Assembly: GCF_000317285.1 (NCBI RefSeq)
Contig: NZ_AJLN01000047.1
Span: forward strand, 62,001 to 126,000
Length of the DNA stretch: 64,000 bases
DNA from: Chlorogloeopsis fritschii PCC 6912
GTDB lineage: Bacteria; Cyanobacteriota; Cyanobacteriia; Cyanobacteriales; Nostocaceae
Reading direction: 5' to 3'
Below the pieces are notes generated by a model that was not told the origin of the DNA, ran no database searches, and saw nothing but the letters and a program-made list of their open reading frames with translations. Of the stretch, positions 43,637-53,527 are shown in pieces. Each line of letters starts with the position of its first letter. The first letter of the stretch is position 1. Made by a program: the position numbers and the translations under genes.

Positions 43637-45679
43637 GTGAAACATAAAGGTCAAGAAGAAATGCGTCTTGAGTCAACTGCTGCATCAGATGAGGTGGTGA
43701 AACCGCCTTCCCATAATGGTAAAAAGGGTGAACTAAAACATCACAAGCAAAAAAAATTGCTGCCACCTGCTACCACACCCGATGGATCGCGCCTGTGGAA
43801 AATTGAGGATAGTGAAGCCCTATACCGAATTGAAGGTTGGGGGCAACCTTATTTTTCAATTAACGCGGCAGGGCACATCACTGTTTCTCCCAAGGGCGAT
43901 CGCGGCGGTTCTCTCGATTTGTTTGAATTAGTCAATGCTCTGAAACAGCGCAATCTCGGTTTGCCTCTGTTAATTCGGTTTTCGGATATTTTAGAAGACA
44001 GGATCGAGCGGTTGAATGCTTGTTTTGCTAAAGCGATCGCTCGCTACAATTATCCTGGCGTTTACCGGGGCGTGTTTCCGGTTAAATGCAATCAGCAGCG
44101 CCATCTAGTATCAGATTTAGTGCGCTTTGGCAAACCTCATCAATTTGGCTTAGAAGCTGGTTCCAAGCCAGAATTAATGATTGCCCTGGCAATGTTGGAT
44201 ACACCAGGAGCTTTGCTAATTTGCAACGGCTACAAAGACCGAGAATACATTGAAACGGCAATGTTGGCACAAAGACTAGGACAGACGCCAATTATTGTCC
44301 TAGAACAAATCGAAGAAGTGGATTTGGTAATTGAAGTCAGTCAGCAGTTAGGAATTCAACCGATTGTCGGGGTGAGAGCAAAACTCAGCACTCAAGGCAT
44401 GGGGCGCTGGGGAACTTCGAGCGGCGATCGCGCTAAATTTGGTTTGACAATTCCAGAAATTATCCAAGCAGTGGATAAGTTGCGTGCCGCAAACTTGTTA
44501 AATTCTTTACAGTTATTGCACTTTCACGTTGGCTCGCAAATTTCTGCCATTAATGTGATTAAAGATGCAATCCAAGAAGCCAGTCGCATTTATGTGGAAT
44601 TAGCGGCATTAGGCGCTAACATGAAATATCTCGATGTCGGTGGTGGCTTAGGTGTAGATTACGACGGTTCGCAAACCAACTTCTACGCCTCCAAAAACTA
44701 CAATATGCAGAACTATGCCAACGACATCGTGGCAGAGTTAAAAGATACCTGCTCAGAGCGAGGTATACCCGTACCAACACTGATTAGCGAAAGTGGACGA
44801 GCGATCGCTTCCCACCAGTCAGTATTAATTTTTGACGTTCTCAGTACCAGTGAAGTTCTGACAGAAGCGCCCGAACCTCCCAAAGAAGGAGAGTCTCACA
44901 TCATCAGTTATCTTTGGGAAACTTACCAATCAATTCACGAAGATAATTATCAAGAGTTTTACCACGACGCTACTCAATTTAAAGAAGAAGCAATCAGCCG
45001 CTTCAACTTGGGAATTCTCAGCCTCACAGAACGTGCCAAAGCCGAACGGTTGTACTGGGCTTGCTGTCAAAAAATCCTCAGTATCACCAGGCGGCATGAG
45101 TACGTACCCGACGAACTGGAAGACTTAGAAAAAATTATGGCTTCCATCTACTACATCAATATGTCTGTATTTCAGTCGGCACCTGATTGCTGGGCTATTG
45201 ATCAATTATTTCCGATCATGCCGATCCACCGCTTAGATCAAGAGCCAACACGAAGGGGAATTCTCGCGGATCTTACCTGTGACAGTGACGGTAAAATTGA
45301 CCGCTTTATTGACTTGCGAGATGTCAAGTCAGTCTTAGAACTCCACCCTTTTGAGCCAGGAGAACCTTACTATCTGGGAATGTTCCTGAGTGGAGCGTAT
45401 CAGGAAATCATGGGGAATTTACATAATTTGTTTGGCGATACTAACGCCGTTCACATCCAATTAACACCCAAAGGTTACCAGATTCAACACGTAGTCAAGG
45501 GTGATACCATGAGTGAAGTGGTGGGCTACGTGCAGTACGACTCCGAGGATATGGTGGAAAACATCCGCCAGCGTTGCGAGCAAGCTTTAGAAGAAAATCG
45601 CATTACCTTAGCAGAATCACAGCGACTGCTGCAAACTTACGAACAAAGTTTGAGGAGGTATACGTATTTGTCATCTTAA
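43637..45679 (+). CDS. speA: Biosynthetic arginine decarboxylase
   Basis: PLP-dependent decarboxylase making agmatine from arginine, the entry to putrescine and spermidine in cyanobacteria. The PLP lysine is Lys150 in FPVKCNQQRH. The glycine-rich phosphate loop is in YLDVGGGLGVDYDG. ISESGRAIASHQS and the C-terminal DLTCDSDGKID region complete the fold-III signature. The length of 680 is typical of the SpeA form. The assigned start is a GTG; an ATG eight codons later (MRLES) is an alternative. The downstream heptamer array separates it from the convergent nucleotidyltransferase gene. Confidence 0.95.
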   Translation: MKHKGQEEMRLESTAASDEVVKPPSHNGKKGELKHHKQKKLLPPATTPDGSRLWKIEDSEALYRIEGWGQPYFSINAAGHITVSPKGDRGGSLDLFELVNALKQRNLGLPLLIRFSDILEDRIERLNACFAKAIARYNYPGVYRGVFPVKCNQQRHLVSDLVRFGKPHQFGLEAGSKPELMIALAMLDTPGALLICNGYKDREYIETAMLAQRLGQTPIIVLEQIEEVDLVIEVSQQLGIQPIVGVRAKLSTQGMGRWGTSSGDRAKFGLTIPEIIQAVDKLRAANLLNSLQLLHFHVGSQISAINVIKDAIQEASRIYVELAALGANMKYLDVGGGLGVDYDGSQTNFYASKNYNMQNYANDIVAELKDTCSERGIPVPTLISESGRAIASHQSVLIFDVLSTSEVLTEAPEPPKEGESHIISYLWETYQSIHEDNYQEFYHDATQFKEEAISRFNLGILSLTERAKAERLYWACCQKILSITRRHEYVPDELEDLEKIMASIYYINMSVFQSAPDCWAIDQLFPIMPIHRLDQEPTRRGILADLTCDSDGKIDRFIDLRDVKSVLELHPFEPGEPYYLGMFLSGAYQEIMGNLHNLFGDTNAVHIQLTPKGYQIQHVVKGDTMSEVVGYVQYDSEDMVENIRQRCEQALEENRITLAESQRLLQTYEQSLRRYTYLSS

Positions 45680-45682
45680 GGA

Positions 45683-45826
45683 CTGGGGACTGGTGATCGG
45701 GGATTGGGTACTGGGGATTGGGGATTGGGAAGAAGAGGACAGGAGAATCGTGCTTGACGTTCTTGCCCCTTGTCTCCTTGTCCTCTTCCTAATCCCTAGT
45801 ACCGAGTCCCTAGTCCCTAATTTGCG
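45683..45826. repeat. Opposed heptamer arrays between speA and nucleotidyltransferase
   Basis: GGGGACTGGTGATCGGGGATTGGGTACTGGGGATTGGG-type repeats on the speA side face CTAATCCCTAGTACCGAGTC and CCTAGTCCCTAA on the other side, with a TTGTCTCCTTGTCCTC run between. Related sequence recurs at 48747-48925. Confidence 0.65.
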
Positions 45827-46983
45827 TTTGTCCCCAACAATTCGGCGATCGCTTGCCGTTCTAGTGGGGTTTGAGATACTGGTGTTTGTCTAGCATCGGT
45901 AATCAACCAGTCTAGAGCTGCGGCTTGAACATCTATCGTTGCCCCAGTCTTATCTACGCAGTATCGTCCAAACACCAACTTATCAACTAGCCGCGCTCCT
46001 GGGCCTAAACGCGACCACTCAAAAATTACACTGTTTTCTACCGTTGCGCCACTGCAGATCCAGCAATTGGGGCCGATCATTGTGGGGCCAACAATTTTAG
46101 CTCCATCTTCGATCTTGGTCATGCCCCCAATGTATACTGGGCCTGTGATATCGACTTTGTCCCAGTTCACTGCTACATTTAAGCCAGTGTAAATACCAGG
46201 GGCAACTTGCTGGCCGGGAATCTGGACGTTTTTAATTTCTCCCGACAGCACACCACGAATTGCTCGCCAGTAATCTGGAACTTTACCAATATCCACCCAT
46301 TCAAAATCCATTGGAATGGCATAGAAAGGCGCACCTAATTCCACTAGTTTGGGGAATAATTGGCTACCAATGTCATACTCACTACCAGAGGGAATATAGT
46401 TCAATACCTCTGGTTCAAAAATATAGATACCCGTGTTGATATTGGTGCTTAGGGCTTCGTCTACCTTGGGTTTTTCTTGGAAAGCTTTAACACGCCCTTC
46501 TTCATCGGTGACAACTACACCATAGCTAGGAACTTCTTCCTTAGGAACGGATTTCATGATGATGGTGGCGATCGAACCCTTTGATTTATGCCACTTCACA
46601 GCCGCCGTCAAATCTAAATCAATGAGAGCATCTCCGCACAACACTACAAAAGTGTCATCAAAAAATGGGTAAAAGTCCTGAATTTTTTTCATGCCGCCAG
46701 CAGAACCAAGGGCTTCTCCTACCAGCGTACCTTCAACAATCCGCCCTTCAAAAGAATAAGCAATCTGGACGCCAAACCGCTGCCCATCACGGAAATAGCT
46801 TTCAATTTCCTCTGCCAAATGACTAACGTTGACCATAATTTGGTCAAACCCATGTTGGCGTAACAGTTCTAGTAGAAATTCCATCACTGGCTTTTGCAGG
46901 ATGGGCATCATCGGTTTGGGCATAGTGTACGTAATAGGACGAACACGAGTTCCCTTACCCGCAGCCAGAATCATCGCCTTCAT
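45817..46983 (-). CDS. Sugar-phosphate nucleotidyltransferase
   Basis: Cytoplasmic NDP-sugar pyrophosphorylase-like enzyme, most like mannose-1-phosphate guanylyltransferase. The nucleotide motif is MILAAGKGTRVRPIT with MPKPMMPI, the catalytic region is LCGDALIDLD, and the sugar-binding EKP motif is in FQEKPKVDE. About 100 C-terminal residues form left-handed beta-helix hexapeptides (VYIGGMTKIEDGAKIVGPTM). The length of 388 is typical of the GCD1-like group. The substrate (mannose- or glucose-1-phosphate) is not decided by sequence alone. The last residues overlap the heptamer array. Confidence 0.88.
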   Translation of the reverse strand: MKAMILAAGKGTRVRPITYTMPKPMMPILQKPVMEFLLELLRQHGFDQIMVNVSHLAEEIESYFRDGQRFGVQIAYSFEGRIVEGTLVGEALGSAGGMKKIQDFYPFFDDTFVVLCGDALIDLDLTAAVKWHKSKGSIATIIMKSVPKEEVPSYGVVVTDEEGRVKAFQEKPKVDEALSTNINTGIYIFEPEVLNYIPSGSEYDIGSQLFPKLVELGAPFYAIPMDFEWVDIGKVPDYWRAIRGVLSGEIKNVQIPGQQVAPGIYTGLNVAVNWDKVDITGPVYIGGMTKIEDGAKIVGPTMIGPNCWICSGATVENSVIFEWSRLGPGARLVDKLVFGRYCVDKTGATIDVQAAALDWLITDARQTPVSQTPLERQAIAELLGTNAN

Positions 46984-47284
46984 AAATCTTTATTCCTCAA
47001 CCACAAGCCAGTTAACTTTCATGGAGTGATACTTCATAATCAGTTTATTTTATGCTCTGAGTCATCCTGACATGGACTGAATTAGGGGAAGTAATGAACA
47101 TGGTATTAGCATAGGCATAGGTTAATGATATGCGATCGCCTGGATGATTGCTCATCTCTTCACTGTACTCAAATTTTGGGGTTGATTGAAACATTAGCTA
47201 AAACACTAATTGTATAAATTATGTGTATTTTTGAGCTAGACGCCTACGGGCGATATTTATCACTCCTGCTGAAGAGCGCCTTAT

Positions 47285-48112
47285 TTAATTCCTTAACGGC
47301 TCCAAGCTTTTGTCGGTATTTTGTGAATTTGTGAGCAACCGAATTTTAATATTCTGGTAAAACTCCTCTTGAAAAAGCTCCACTTTGGATTGAGCCGAAA
47401 GCAATAACAATGCCCAAAACACACCTACTACATGACTGTTTGGTGAGTCGTGAGCAGATCCATTGTGTTGTGATTGCTTTGTCTGAGTCCACAACTGTAC
47501 CAATTGTTCCAAATCCAACCAATTTTGTTCTAAGCACAATTGTGTTGACCAACTATACAATACTTGCTCTAATTCTCCAGCCACTTCTGTGAGGTTTTCC
47601 TGGTGAGCCAACTCCAGTGCCGCCCGCATAGTTTGCAAACCAGGTTGACGCCGGGGACGAGGTGGTTTGCTGACTTTTTCCACCAGCTTTAAATGTTCTG
47701 CCATGAGCTGCAATTGGTCAATCAACTCTTGCAGAGTCACCCGACGCTTTGGCGGAGGCATCGCTGCCGGACGACGACGTAAATGTCGTTCTAATGGCAA
47801 TCGATGATTTGGAGATAAAACTGCATCCTCTGGTTCTAGTAAAATATCATCTACAAGAGTTTCTTGTTCTTGTGCTGACTGCAACTCCATTAAAGTGTTT
47901 GCTTTAAATAACACCAGCATCGATGCTGACAGAATTGCTTGTCCAGATTGAGATAAGTCAGCTTCATAGCTTCTATTTGTAGCTTCTGATGCCATTAATT
48001 CTATATAACGGTCAATTACCTCAATTACCTGCACATCCCAAGGATCTATTTCCCCGGCTTGTGCTTGATTGATTAGATTCTCAATTGTTGCCAGTAGCTC
48101 GGAAGCATCCAT
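47285..48112 (-). CDS. scpA: Segregation and condensation protein A
   Basis: Kleisin subunit of the SMC-ScpAB condensin complex. The N-terminal helix-rich part LLATIENLINQAQAGEIDPW, ending in DVQVIEVIDRYIE, is the SMC-binding domain. The C-terminal winged helix includes VVGVFWALLLLSAQSKVELF. The start was set at the ATG of MDASELL; two TTG codons just upstream are in frame but not needed. Length about 275. The bulky linker (HRLPLERHLRRRPAAMPPPK) is less conserved. No scpB is nearby. A gene-free stretch with a 56-bp repeat lies upstream. Confidence 0.85.
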   Translation of the reverse strand: MDASELLATIENLINQAQAGEIDPWDVQVIEVIDRYIELMASEATNRSYEADLSQSGQAILSASMLVLFKANTLMELQSAQEQETLVDDILLEPEDAVLSPNHRLPLERHLRRRPAAMPPPKRRVTLQELIDQLQLMAEHLKLVEKVSKPPRPRRQPGLQTMRAALELAHQENLTEVAGELEQVLYSWSTQLCLEQNWLDLEQLVQLWTQTKQSQHNGSAHDSPNSHVVGVFWALLLLSAQSKVELFQEEFYQNIKIRLLTNSQNTDKSLEPLRN

Positions 48113-48196
48113 CAACAAATTCTATGGTTAGTAGTTAGTAGTTGGTAGGGGAGGCAGCGCGCCCTTGGAGGTTCCCTCGTTGAGTGCGACTGCCGT

Positions 48197-48250
48197 GCGG
48201 ACTTCTACAGATATTTCGTTTTCATCCAGAGATTGCTGATTAAAACCCGC
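48197..48250 (+). repeat. 56-bp palindromic repeat, strongly diverged (copy F)
   Basis: Retains the leader (AGGGGAGGCAGCGCGCCCTT, then GCGACTGCCGTGCGG) and the right end AAAACCCGCCCGTACAGTAG, while the middle has been replaced by other sequence. From here to 48927 no gene is seen. There is a further degraded TTTCAAACTTCCCTATACAG copy near 48315 and heptamer arrays at 48747-48925. Confidence 0.65.
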
Positions 48251-48927
48251 CCGTACAGTAGTTAGTAGGTTAGGATTCGATTTTTCGCTTCAAATCAACA
48301 ATATTATCTTTCAAACTTCCCTATACAGTAGGTAGAGACGCTTAGGTTTCTCGCATCTTTGATATTAGTAGTTAGCAGTTTATTTTTACCACTATCCACT
48401 ATCTACTAAATCACTATCCACCAACCTCTCTTTGAATTGTGAATAAAGCCAGAGTTAAGCAAAAGATAAAATTTATTACAAAACTTATTTGTCTCATTGG
48501 ATACTAGATAATTGGTAGTAAGTTCTGCTGAATGATTTCCTAAAAATCACAAATACTAATATAGGAAATTGTAATTTTTGATACGATAAATCATAAATGT
48601 AAGATGTTTAGAGACATACGACTATTGCGAGTTCACAAACAAATGTTATTGGAGAGAGTATAAAAAATCAAGTGTAATATGATATTTACGTGTACAAATA
48701 AATGTATCTAAAAATACTTTTATCTTTTTTGTAGTAACCTTTGCAAAAAATAGGGACTCGGTACTAAGGACTAGGGATTAGAAAGAGGAAAAGATGAGGG
48801 AGATAGGGAAGATTGGGAAGAATTTACTTTTATTACTTCCTCACCTTCCTCACCTCCCTCAACTACTTGTCCCCGCGTCTCCTTATCTTCTTCTTCCCAA
48901 TCCCCAATCCCCAGTACCCAATCCCCT

Positions 48928-50013
48928 TTACTCAATAGGCAGTTCTGGTTCAATAGTAATCTCTGATACAGGCTTTCTGGGCTTGGAATTTTTTAGAGCA
49001 TCAAAGGTGCCTTTAATTGTGCCAGCAATAGGTACAGCAACGAGTGTTCCCAGTAAACCGGCAATTTCAAATCCCATTAAAATTGCAACAAAAATCCAGA
49101 TTGGATTGAGTCCGATAAAATTTCCCAGTAATTTGGGGCCTAGCAGGTTATCTTTTATTTGTTGCATGAAAATTGCTGCCAATGCGACTTGAACTGCTAA
49201 CCACCAACTTTGCAAAAGCAGTAAAATCGTGACGCTGCCAATTCCAAGAGTCGCTCCTACAAAAGGAATCAGTTCCCAGACGCCGATCCAGATAGCAAAC
49301 ACGAGCGCAAAGGGAACTTTCAAAACTAAAAAAATGGGAGTAAGGCTTACTACCATAAATAGTCCCAATAGTAATTGGGAGAGGAAAAAGTTCTGGAAAT
49401 TTAACCGTAAGGAAGTGGTGAGAGGTACGCGAATACGGAGTGGTAAAAGCTTCACCAAGCCATACCAAACGCGATCGCCATACAACAGCATATAAAATGC
49501 CAGTACAACCACTAGTACCACGTTAATTATTCCTGATAGCAAAGTTCCGGCAAATCCAACAGCAGTTGAAGCTAGTTGCTGCACCAAACTCTGAATATTG
49601 GCATTGATTTGATTGCTAACTACAGTAAAATCTAAAGGCAAACGTCGCTTCTTAGCCAAAGCTTCTATGTAATCCAAGTTATCCTGACTAGTCGCAAGCC
49701 AATCAGGTATCTTGTTTAATAGTTGGATAGTTTGGTCAATAACTATTGGTACAAGCGTAACGCCCAAGACTACTACCAGCGTTAAAGTCAGTAGTAATAC
49801 TACAATCACTGCCTGTGTACGAGAAATGCGAGCGTTCTCAAAGAACTTAACTGGGTAGTTCAATAAAAATGCGAGAATTGCCGCAATACTGAGAATAGTA
49901 ATTGGATGCTGGAAATAACGATAAAAAACAGACAGCAACCATACATTGAGCGCGATAATTGGGCCGCTCAAACCATAGACTAACAGATTTTGAAGAGAGG
50001 CCCAGCGGCGCAT
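48928..50013 (-). CDS. AI-2E-family transporter
   Basis: Membrane protein of the AI-2E/PerM family with about eight helices and the central amphipathic region. Family features are ILSIAAILAFLLNYPVKFFE, the LLSGIINVVLVVVLAFYMLL segment, and VLKVPFALVFAIWIGVWELI with PFVGATLGIG. The start was set at the ATG of MRRWASL; three earlier codons begin with TTG. The transported substrate is unknown for most members; some act as Na+/H+ antiporters. Length about 361. The upstream region is divergent from pdxH. Confidence 0.88.
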   Translation of the reverse strand: MRRWASLQNLLVYGLSGPIIALNVWLLSVFYRYFQHPITILSIAAILAFLLNYPVKFFENARISRTQAVIVVLLLTLTLVVVLGVTLVPIVIDQTIQLLNKIPDWLATSQDNLDYIEALAKKRRLPLDFTVVSNQINANIQSLVQQLASTAVGFAGTLLSGIINVVLVVVLAFYMLLYGDRVWYGLVKLLPLRIRVPLTTSLRLNFQNFFLSQLLLGLFMVVSLTPIFLVLKVPFALVFAIWIGVWELIPFVGATLGIGSVTILLLLQSWWLAVQVALAAIFMQQIKDNLLGPKLLGNFIGLNPIWIFVAILMGFEIAGLLGTLVAVPIAGTIKGTFDALKNSKPRKPVSEITIEPELPIE

Positions 50014-50198
50014 TTGAGGCAATATATTTACAAAACTCCTTGGCTATTGTAAGTAAAAACTACTCAATGCTAATTATCATCATCACAGATATTTTTAGTT
50101 ATTAGTCTATTGGTGAGGGTTCTAGGCGTGTTTACTTTTCGTAACATAGGTATGATTATTTCCACTCACCTAATTTAGAAAGAAGGAAGCAGAGCGCA

Positions 50199-50843
50199 AT
50201 GGAAAAAACCTTAGCCGACCTTCGCAAAGATTATACATTGCAGGGTTTGAGCGAAAATGATATTGATCCAAATCCTTTTATACAATTTCAAAAATGGTTT
50301 GACCAGGCACTAGATGCCCAATTGCCAGAACCAAACGCTATGGCTGTTGCTACCGCCACACCAGACGGCAAACCCTCAGCAAGAATGGTGCTGCTAAAAG
50401 ATTTTGACGAACGGGGTTTTGTTTTCTTTACCAACTACAACAGTCAAAAAGGACAAGAGTTAGCCGAAAACCCTCAAGCTGCCTTAGTTTTTTGGTGGGC
50501 AGAACTAGAACGGCAAGTCCGTATTGCTGGGTATGTGGAAAAAGTTTCTGAACAAGAGTCAGATGAGTATTTTCAAAGTCGCCCTTTCAATAGCCGTCTC
50601 GGCGCATGGGCATCTCATCAAAGTGAGGTAATAGCAAGCCGAGAAGAATTGGAGCAGCGTTTGCAAGCACTGCAAGCCAAATATGAAAATCAAGATATAC
50701 CCCGCCCTCCTTACTGGGGAGGTTTGCGCGTGATCCCGACAGAAATTGAGTTTTGGCAAGGACGTCCTAGTCGCCTGCACGATCGCTTGCTGTATACTCG
50801 CCTCAACGAGCACAGTTGGAAAATAGAGCGTTTGTCACCCTAA
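50199..50843 (+). CDS. pdxH: Pyridoxamine 5'-phosphate oxidase
   Basis: FMN-dependent enzyme oxidising pyridoxine/pyridoxamine phosphate to PLP. Diagnostic blocks are [54 protein letters not shown] and the C-terminal [15 protein letters not shown]. The length of 214 is exact for the family. It supplies the cofactor needed by cysK and speA in this window. It is monocistronic and converges with the GT2-TPR gene, with 19 bases between stops. Confidence 0.96.
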   Translation: MEKTLADLRKDYTLQGLSENDIDPNPFIQFQKWFDQALDAQLPEPNAMAVATATPDGKPSARMVLLKDFDERGFVFFTNYNSQKGQELAENPQAALVFWWAELERQVRIAGYVEKVSEQESDEYFQSRPFNSRLGAWASHQSEVIASREELEQRLQALQAKYENQDIPRPPYWGGLRVIPTEIEFWQGRPSRLHDRLLYTRLNEHSWKIERLSP

Positions 50844-50862
50844 AACAGAAAACTATTTCTGT

Positions 50863-52050
50863 TTACATCAACCCCATCTCCTGTAAACCCTGGCGTAGCC
50901 GTTTTGCTTCTTCAGGGTTGTGTTTTTCATGGAGGGCGATCGCTTGGCGAAAAGCATTTAAACTGCCTTGTACATTGCCGACTTTCAGTAGCACTACTCC
51001 TAAGTTCTGATAAGCATCTGCATTTTTAGGGTTTAAGACAATTGCTTTTTGATAAGATGCGATCGCCTCTATAAATAAACCCATCGCTTTAAGAGTCATT
51101 CCCAGATTGTAATGCCCAGCAGCAAAACTAGGGTCTATCTGCAAAGCCGTTTCATAAGCTGTTTTCGCACCTTTTAAATCTCCAGTTGCTTTTAATAAAT
51201 TGCCCAAATTATTGTATGCTCCCAGTTTCAGCATGGGATAAATAGGTAGTTTGATTGCAGCTTGATAGTAAACGATAGCCTGTTTGGGATTTTGCAAACG
51301 ACTGCAAGCAATGCCTAAATGATAGTAAAGTTCGTATAAAATATCGTAGTTTTCCCCGGCAATTTTAACTCCTTTTGCCAGTAAATCTACACCTTCAGCT
51401 ATTTTTCCCGTCTCTACGTACAAAGCACCCAATTTACTGCACACATAAGGATCTTGGGGATGGGTAGCAAGAAACTCTTCCATCGCCTTTTGGGCTTTAG
51501 CGTGTTTGTTGCTTTGGTTAATAGTACTTTTTTGATAACCGGAATGTAGAATTGCCACACCTTGTAAATAACCAATTTGCCAGTGGGGTTCTTGGCGTAA
51601 AATCTCGGTGACGCTATCATCTACCAAAGCGTGGTAAGGACGAGAAAAGCGAATTTGCGGATGATTGCGAAATAGGCGGGAAACTAAAGAATAGGGAGAT
51701 TGTACAGCACCCAGTTCTTGGCGAAGGAGGTTAATAAGTAGGTATTCTTCACTGTGGATCACCTCTCGCAACTGCGGCACAATCTTCTGCGTCAGGCTTT
51801 CATCCGCATCTAATACCAAGATCCAATCGCCTGTGACGTATTTTAAAGCTGCATTTCTGGCAGCACTAAAGTCATTGCACCATTGAAACTGATGTACTTT
51901 GGCACCAAACTTCTGAGCAATTTGGGGAGTGCGATCGCTCGAACCTGTATCTATTACTACTATTTCGTCTACCACATTTTTGACGCTGCCCAGGCATTTG
52001 GGTAGTACTCGTTCTTCGTCTTTGACAATCATGCACAGGCTCAGTTTCAT
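50863..52050 (-). CDS. Glycosyltransferase family 2 with TPR repeats
   Basis: Two-part protein. Residues 1 to about 200 are a GT-A glycosyltransferase with CMIVKDEERVLPKCLGSVKN, DEIVVIDTGSSDRT and the metal-binding VLDADES. Residues about 200-395 are at least five TPR repeats, such as AGHYNLGMTLKAMGLFIEAI. The combination is common in cyanobacteria and in proteins of surface-glycan or glycopeptide biosynthesis. The donor and acceptor are unknown. The gene stands alone. Confidence 0.9.
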   Translation of the reverse strand: MKLSLCMIVKDEERVLPKCLGSVKNVVDEIVVIDTGSSDRTPQIAQKFGAKVHQFQWCNDFSAARNAALKYVTGDWILVLDADESLTQKIVPQLREVIHSEEYLLINLLRQELGAVQSPYSLVSRLFRNHPQIRFSRPYHALVDDSVTEILRQEPHWQIGYLQGVAILHSGYQKSTINQSNKHAKAQKAMEEFLATHPQDPYVCSKLGALYVETGKIAEGVDLLAKGVKIAGENYDILYELYYHLGIACSRLQNPKQAIVYYQAAIKLPIYPMLKLGAYNNLGNLLKATGDLKGAKTAYETALQIDPSFAAGHYNLGMTLKAMGLFIEAIASYQKAIVLNPKNADAYQNLGVVLLKVGNVQGSLNAFRQAIALHEKHNPEEAKRLRQGLQEMGLM

Positions 52051-52594
52051 ATATCCAGACTTACTGCAAATAAGAGGGCGATCGCACTATGGATGCTAAT
52101 TCTGATTTATAGCACTGTCTGGATTGGATAGGATGTAAAGCAAATCTAAGAAATTACTCAACATTACTCAGGAGATGCGATCGCCATATCTTCGCATCGT
52201 CTGTCTTTTTGATAAAAAGGATTAGAATATCGTTTACAAAAGTTGCGTAAGTGGGCTGTCAAGGATTTCAAAAAGTATCTAATTTTTGGCGTTGCTGAAT
52301 CGCGGTATGAATTTGATGTGTAGAGACGCGATATATCGCGTCTGGGCAGGGGTTTTGCCATTACGAAAAATTATTTTCATAGCCTAAATCAGCAACGCCT
52401 AATTTTTTACTTTGAACAAGATTGAGCTAGATCGCATACCTTTTTTAGTTGAAATACTAGTGATTTTTTTTGTAACGACTATATAGAATGTAGCAAATAC
52501 TACTCTTATCTCCAAGTTCTCTGAAAAAAGGGCTTGGATTTTAGCGATCGCGCTTTTTTTTCAGCCTAACTATCTTCTCTATTTCCTCTAGCAG
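52051..52594. other. Intergenic region with palindrome, no gene
   Basis: Contains AGACGCGATATATCGCGTCT (52324-52343), a perfect 20-base palindrome related to the repeat at 12001, and several GCGATCGC sites. No open frame with a family match is visible. Confidence 0.6.
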
Positions 52595-53449
52595 ATGAAA
52601 AAGCAAAAAAATAAATATAGTCACCTCACAGCCATAGAAAGAATTTACCTATCAGTACCTACACAGTTTTTATTTGCAAAAAAATTGCTTCAAGGTAAAA
52701 TTCTAGACTTTGGTTGTGGCTTTGGCAATGATGTTAAATTATTACAACAAAAAGGAGTTGATATTACAGGTTACGATCCGTATTATTTTCCCCAGTATCC
52801 TAACGAAAAATTTGATACTATTATTTGCTTATACGTTTTAAATGTTTTATTTCCTGAGGAGCAAGCAAAGGTTCTTATGGAAATATCGCATCTATTGGAA
52901 CCAGGTGGTAAAGCATATTATGCAGTGAGAAGAGATATAAAAAGAGAAGGGTTTAGAGAACATTATATTCACAAAAAACCTACATATCAATGCATTGTTA
53001 AACTTCCTTTTCAATCAATATATTTAGATGATTCTTACGAAATTTATGAGTACAGACACTACAACCTCCAGAGAAATTCCTCCAATAATTGCCTATTCTG
53101 CAATCCTCATAAAAACCTAACTATACTAACCGAATCAGCAACAGCTTATGCTATGTTTGACGGCTATCCTGTAAGTAAAGGTCATGTTTTGGTTATTCCA
53201 AAACGTCATGTCAGTAATTATTTTGAGCTACCTCTGAAAGAGCAATCTGCTTGTTGGCTTATGGTTAATAAAGTGCAAGCCATTCTCAGTCAAGAATTTG
53301 AACCAGATGGTTTTAATGTGGGCATGAACATCAATCGAGATGCAGGGCAAAATATGATGCACGCCAGTATTCATATTATCCCTCGTTACAAAGGTGATAC
53401 TATTGGAGCAAAAGGCGGAATAAGATATGTGATTCCTAAAAGTAAATAG
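52595..53449 (+). CDS. Methyltransferase-HIT fusion protein
   Basis: A 284-residue fusion. Residues 1 to about 155 are a SAM-binding methyltransferase fold with ILDFGCGFGNDVKLL (36-50) and DTIICLYVLNVL. Residues about 160-284 are a HIT-family nucleotide-binding domain with a CLFC zinc pair (166-169), MFDGYPVSKGHVLVIPKRHV and the motif HASIHIIPR at 256-264. In catalytic HIT proteins this motif is HxHxHxx and the middle histidine is the nucleophile; here it is Ser258. His256 and His260 remain. The domain may therefore bind nucleotides without hydrolysing them. AT-rich codon use suggests transfer. No neighbour suggests a pathway. Confidence 0.85.
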   Translation: MKKQKNKYSHLTAIERIYLSVPTQFLFAKKLLQGKILDFGCGFGNDVKLLQQKGVDITGYDPYYFPQYPNEKFDTIICLYVLNVLFPEEQAKVLMEISHLLEPGGKAYYAVRRDIKREGFREHYIHKKPTYQCIVKLPFQSIYLDDSYEIYEYRHYNLQRNSSNNCLFCNPHKNLTILTESATAYAMFDGYPVSKGHVLVIPKRHVSNYFELPLKEQSACWLMVNKVQAILSQEFEPDGFNVGMNINRDAGQNMMHASIHIIPRYKGDTIGAKGGIRYVIPKSK

Positions 53450-53527
53450 TCAATAGTCATTGGTAATTTGTCATTCGTAGGGGAGGCAGCGCGTTGCCGG
53501 GGTTCCCCCGGTTGTAGCGACTGCCGT

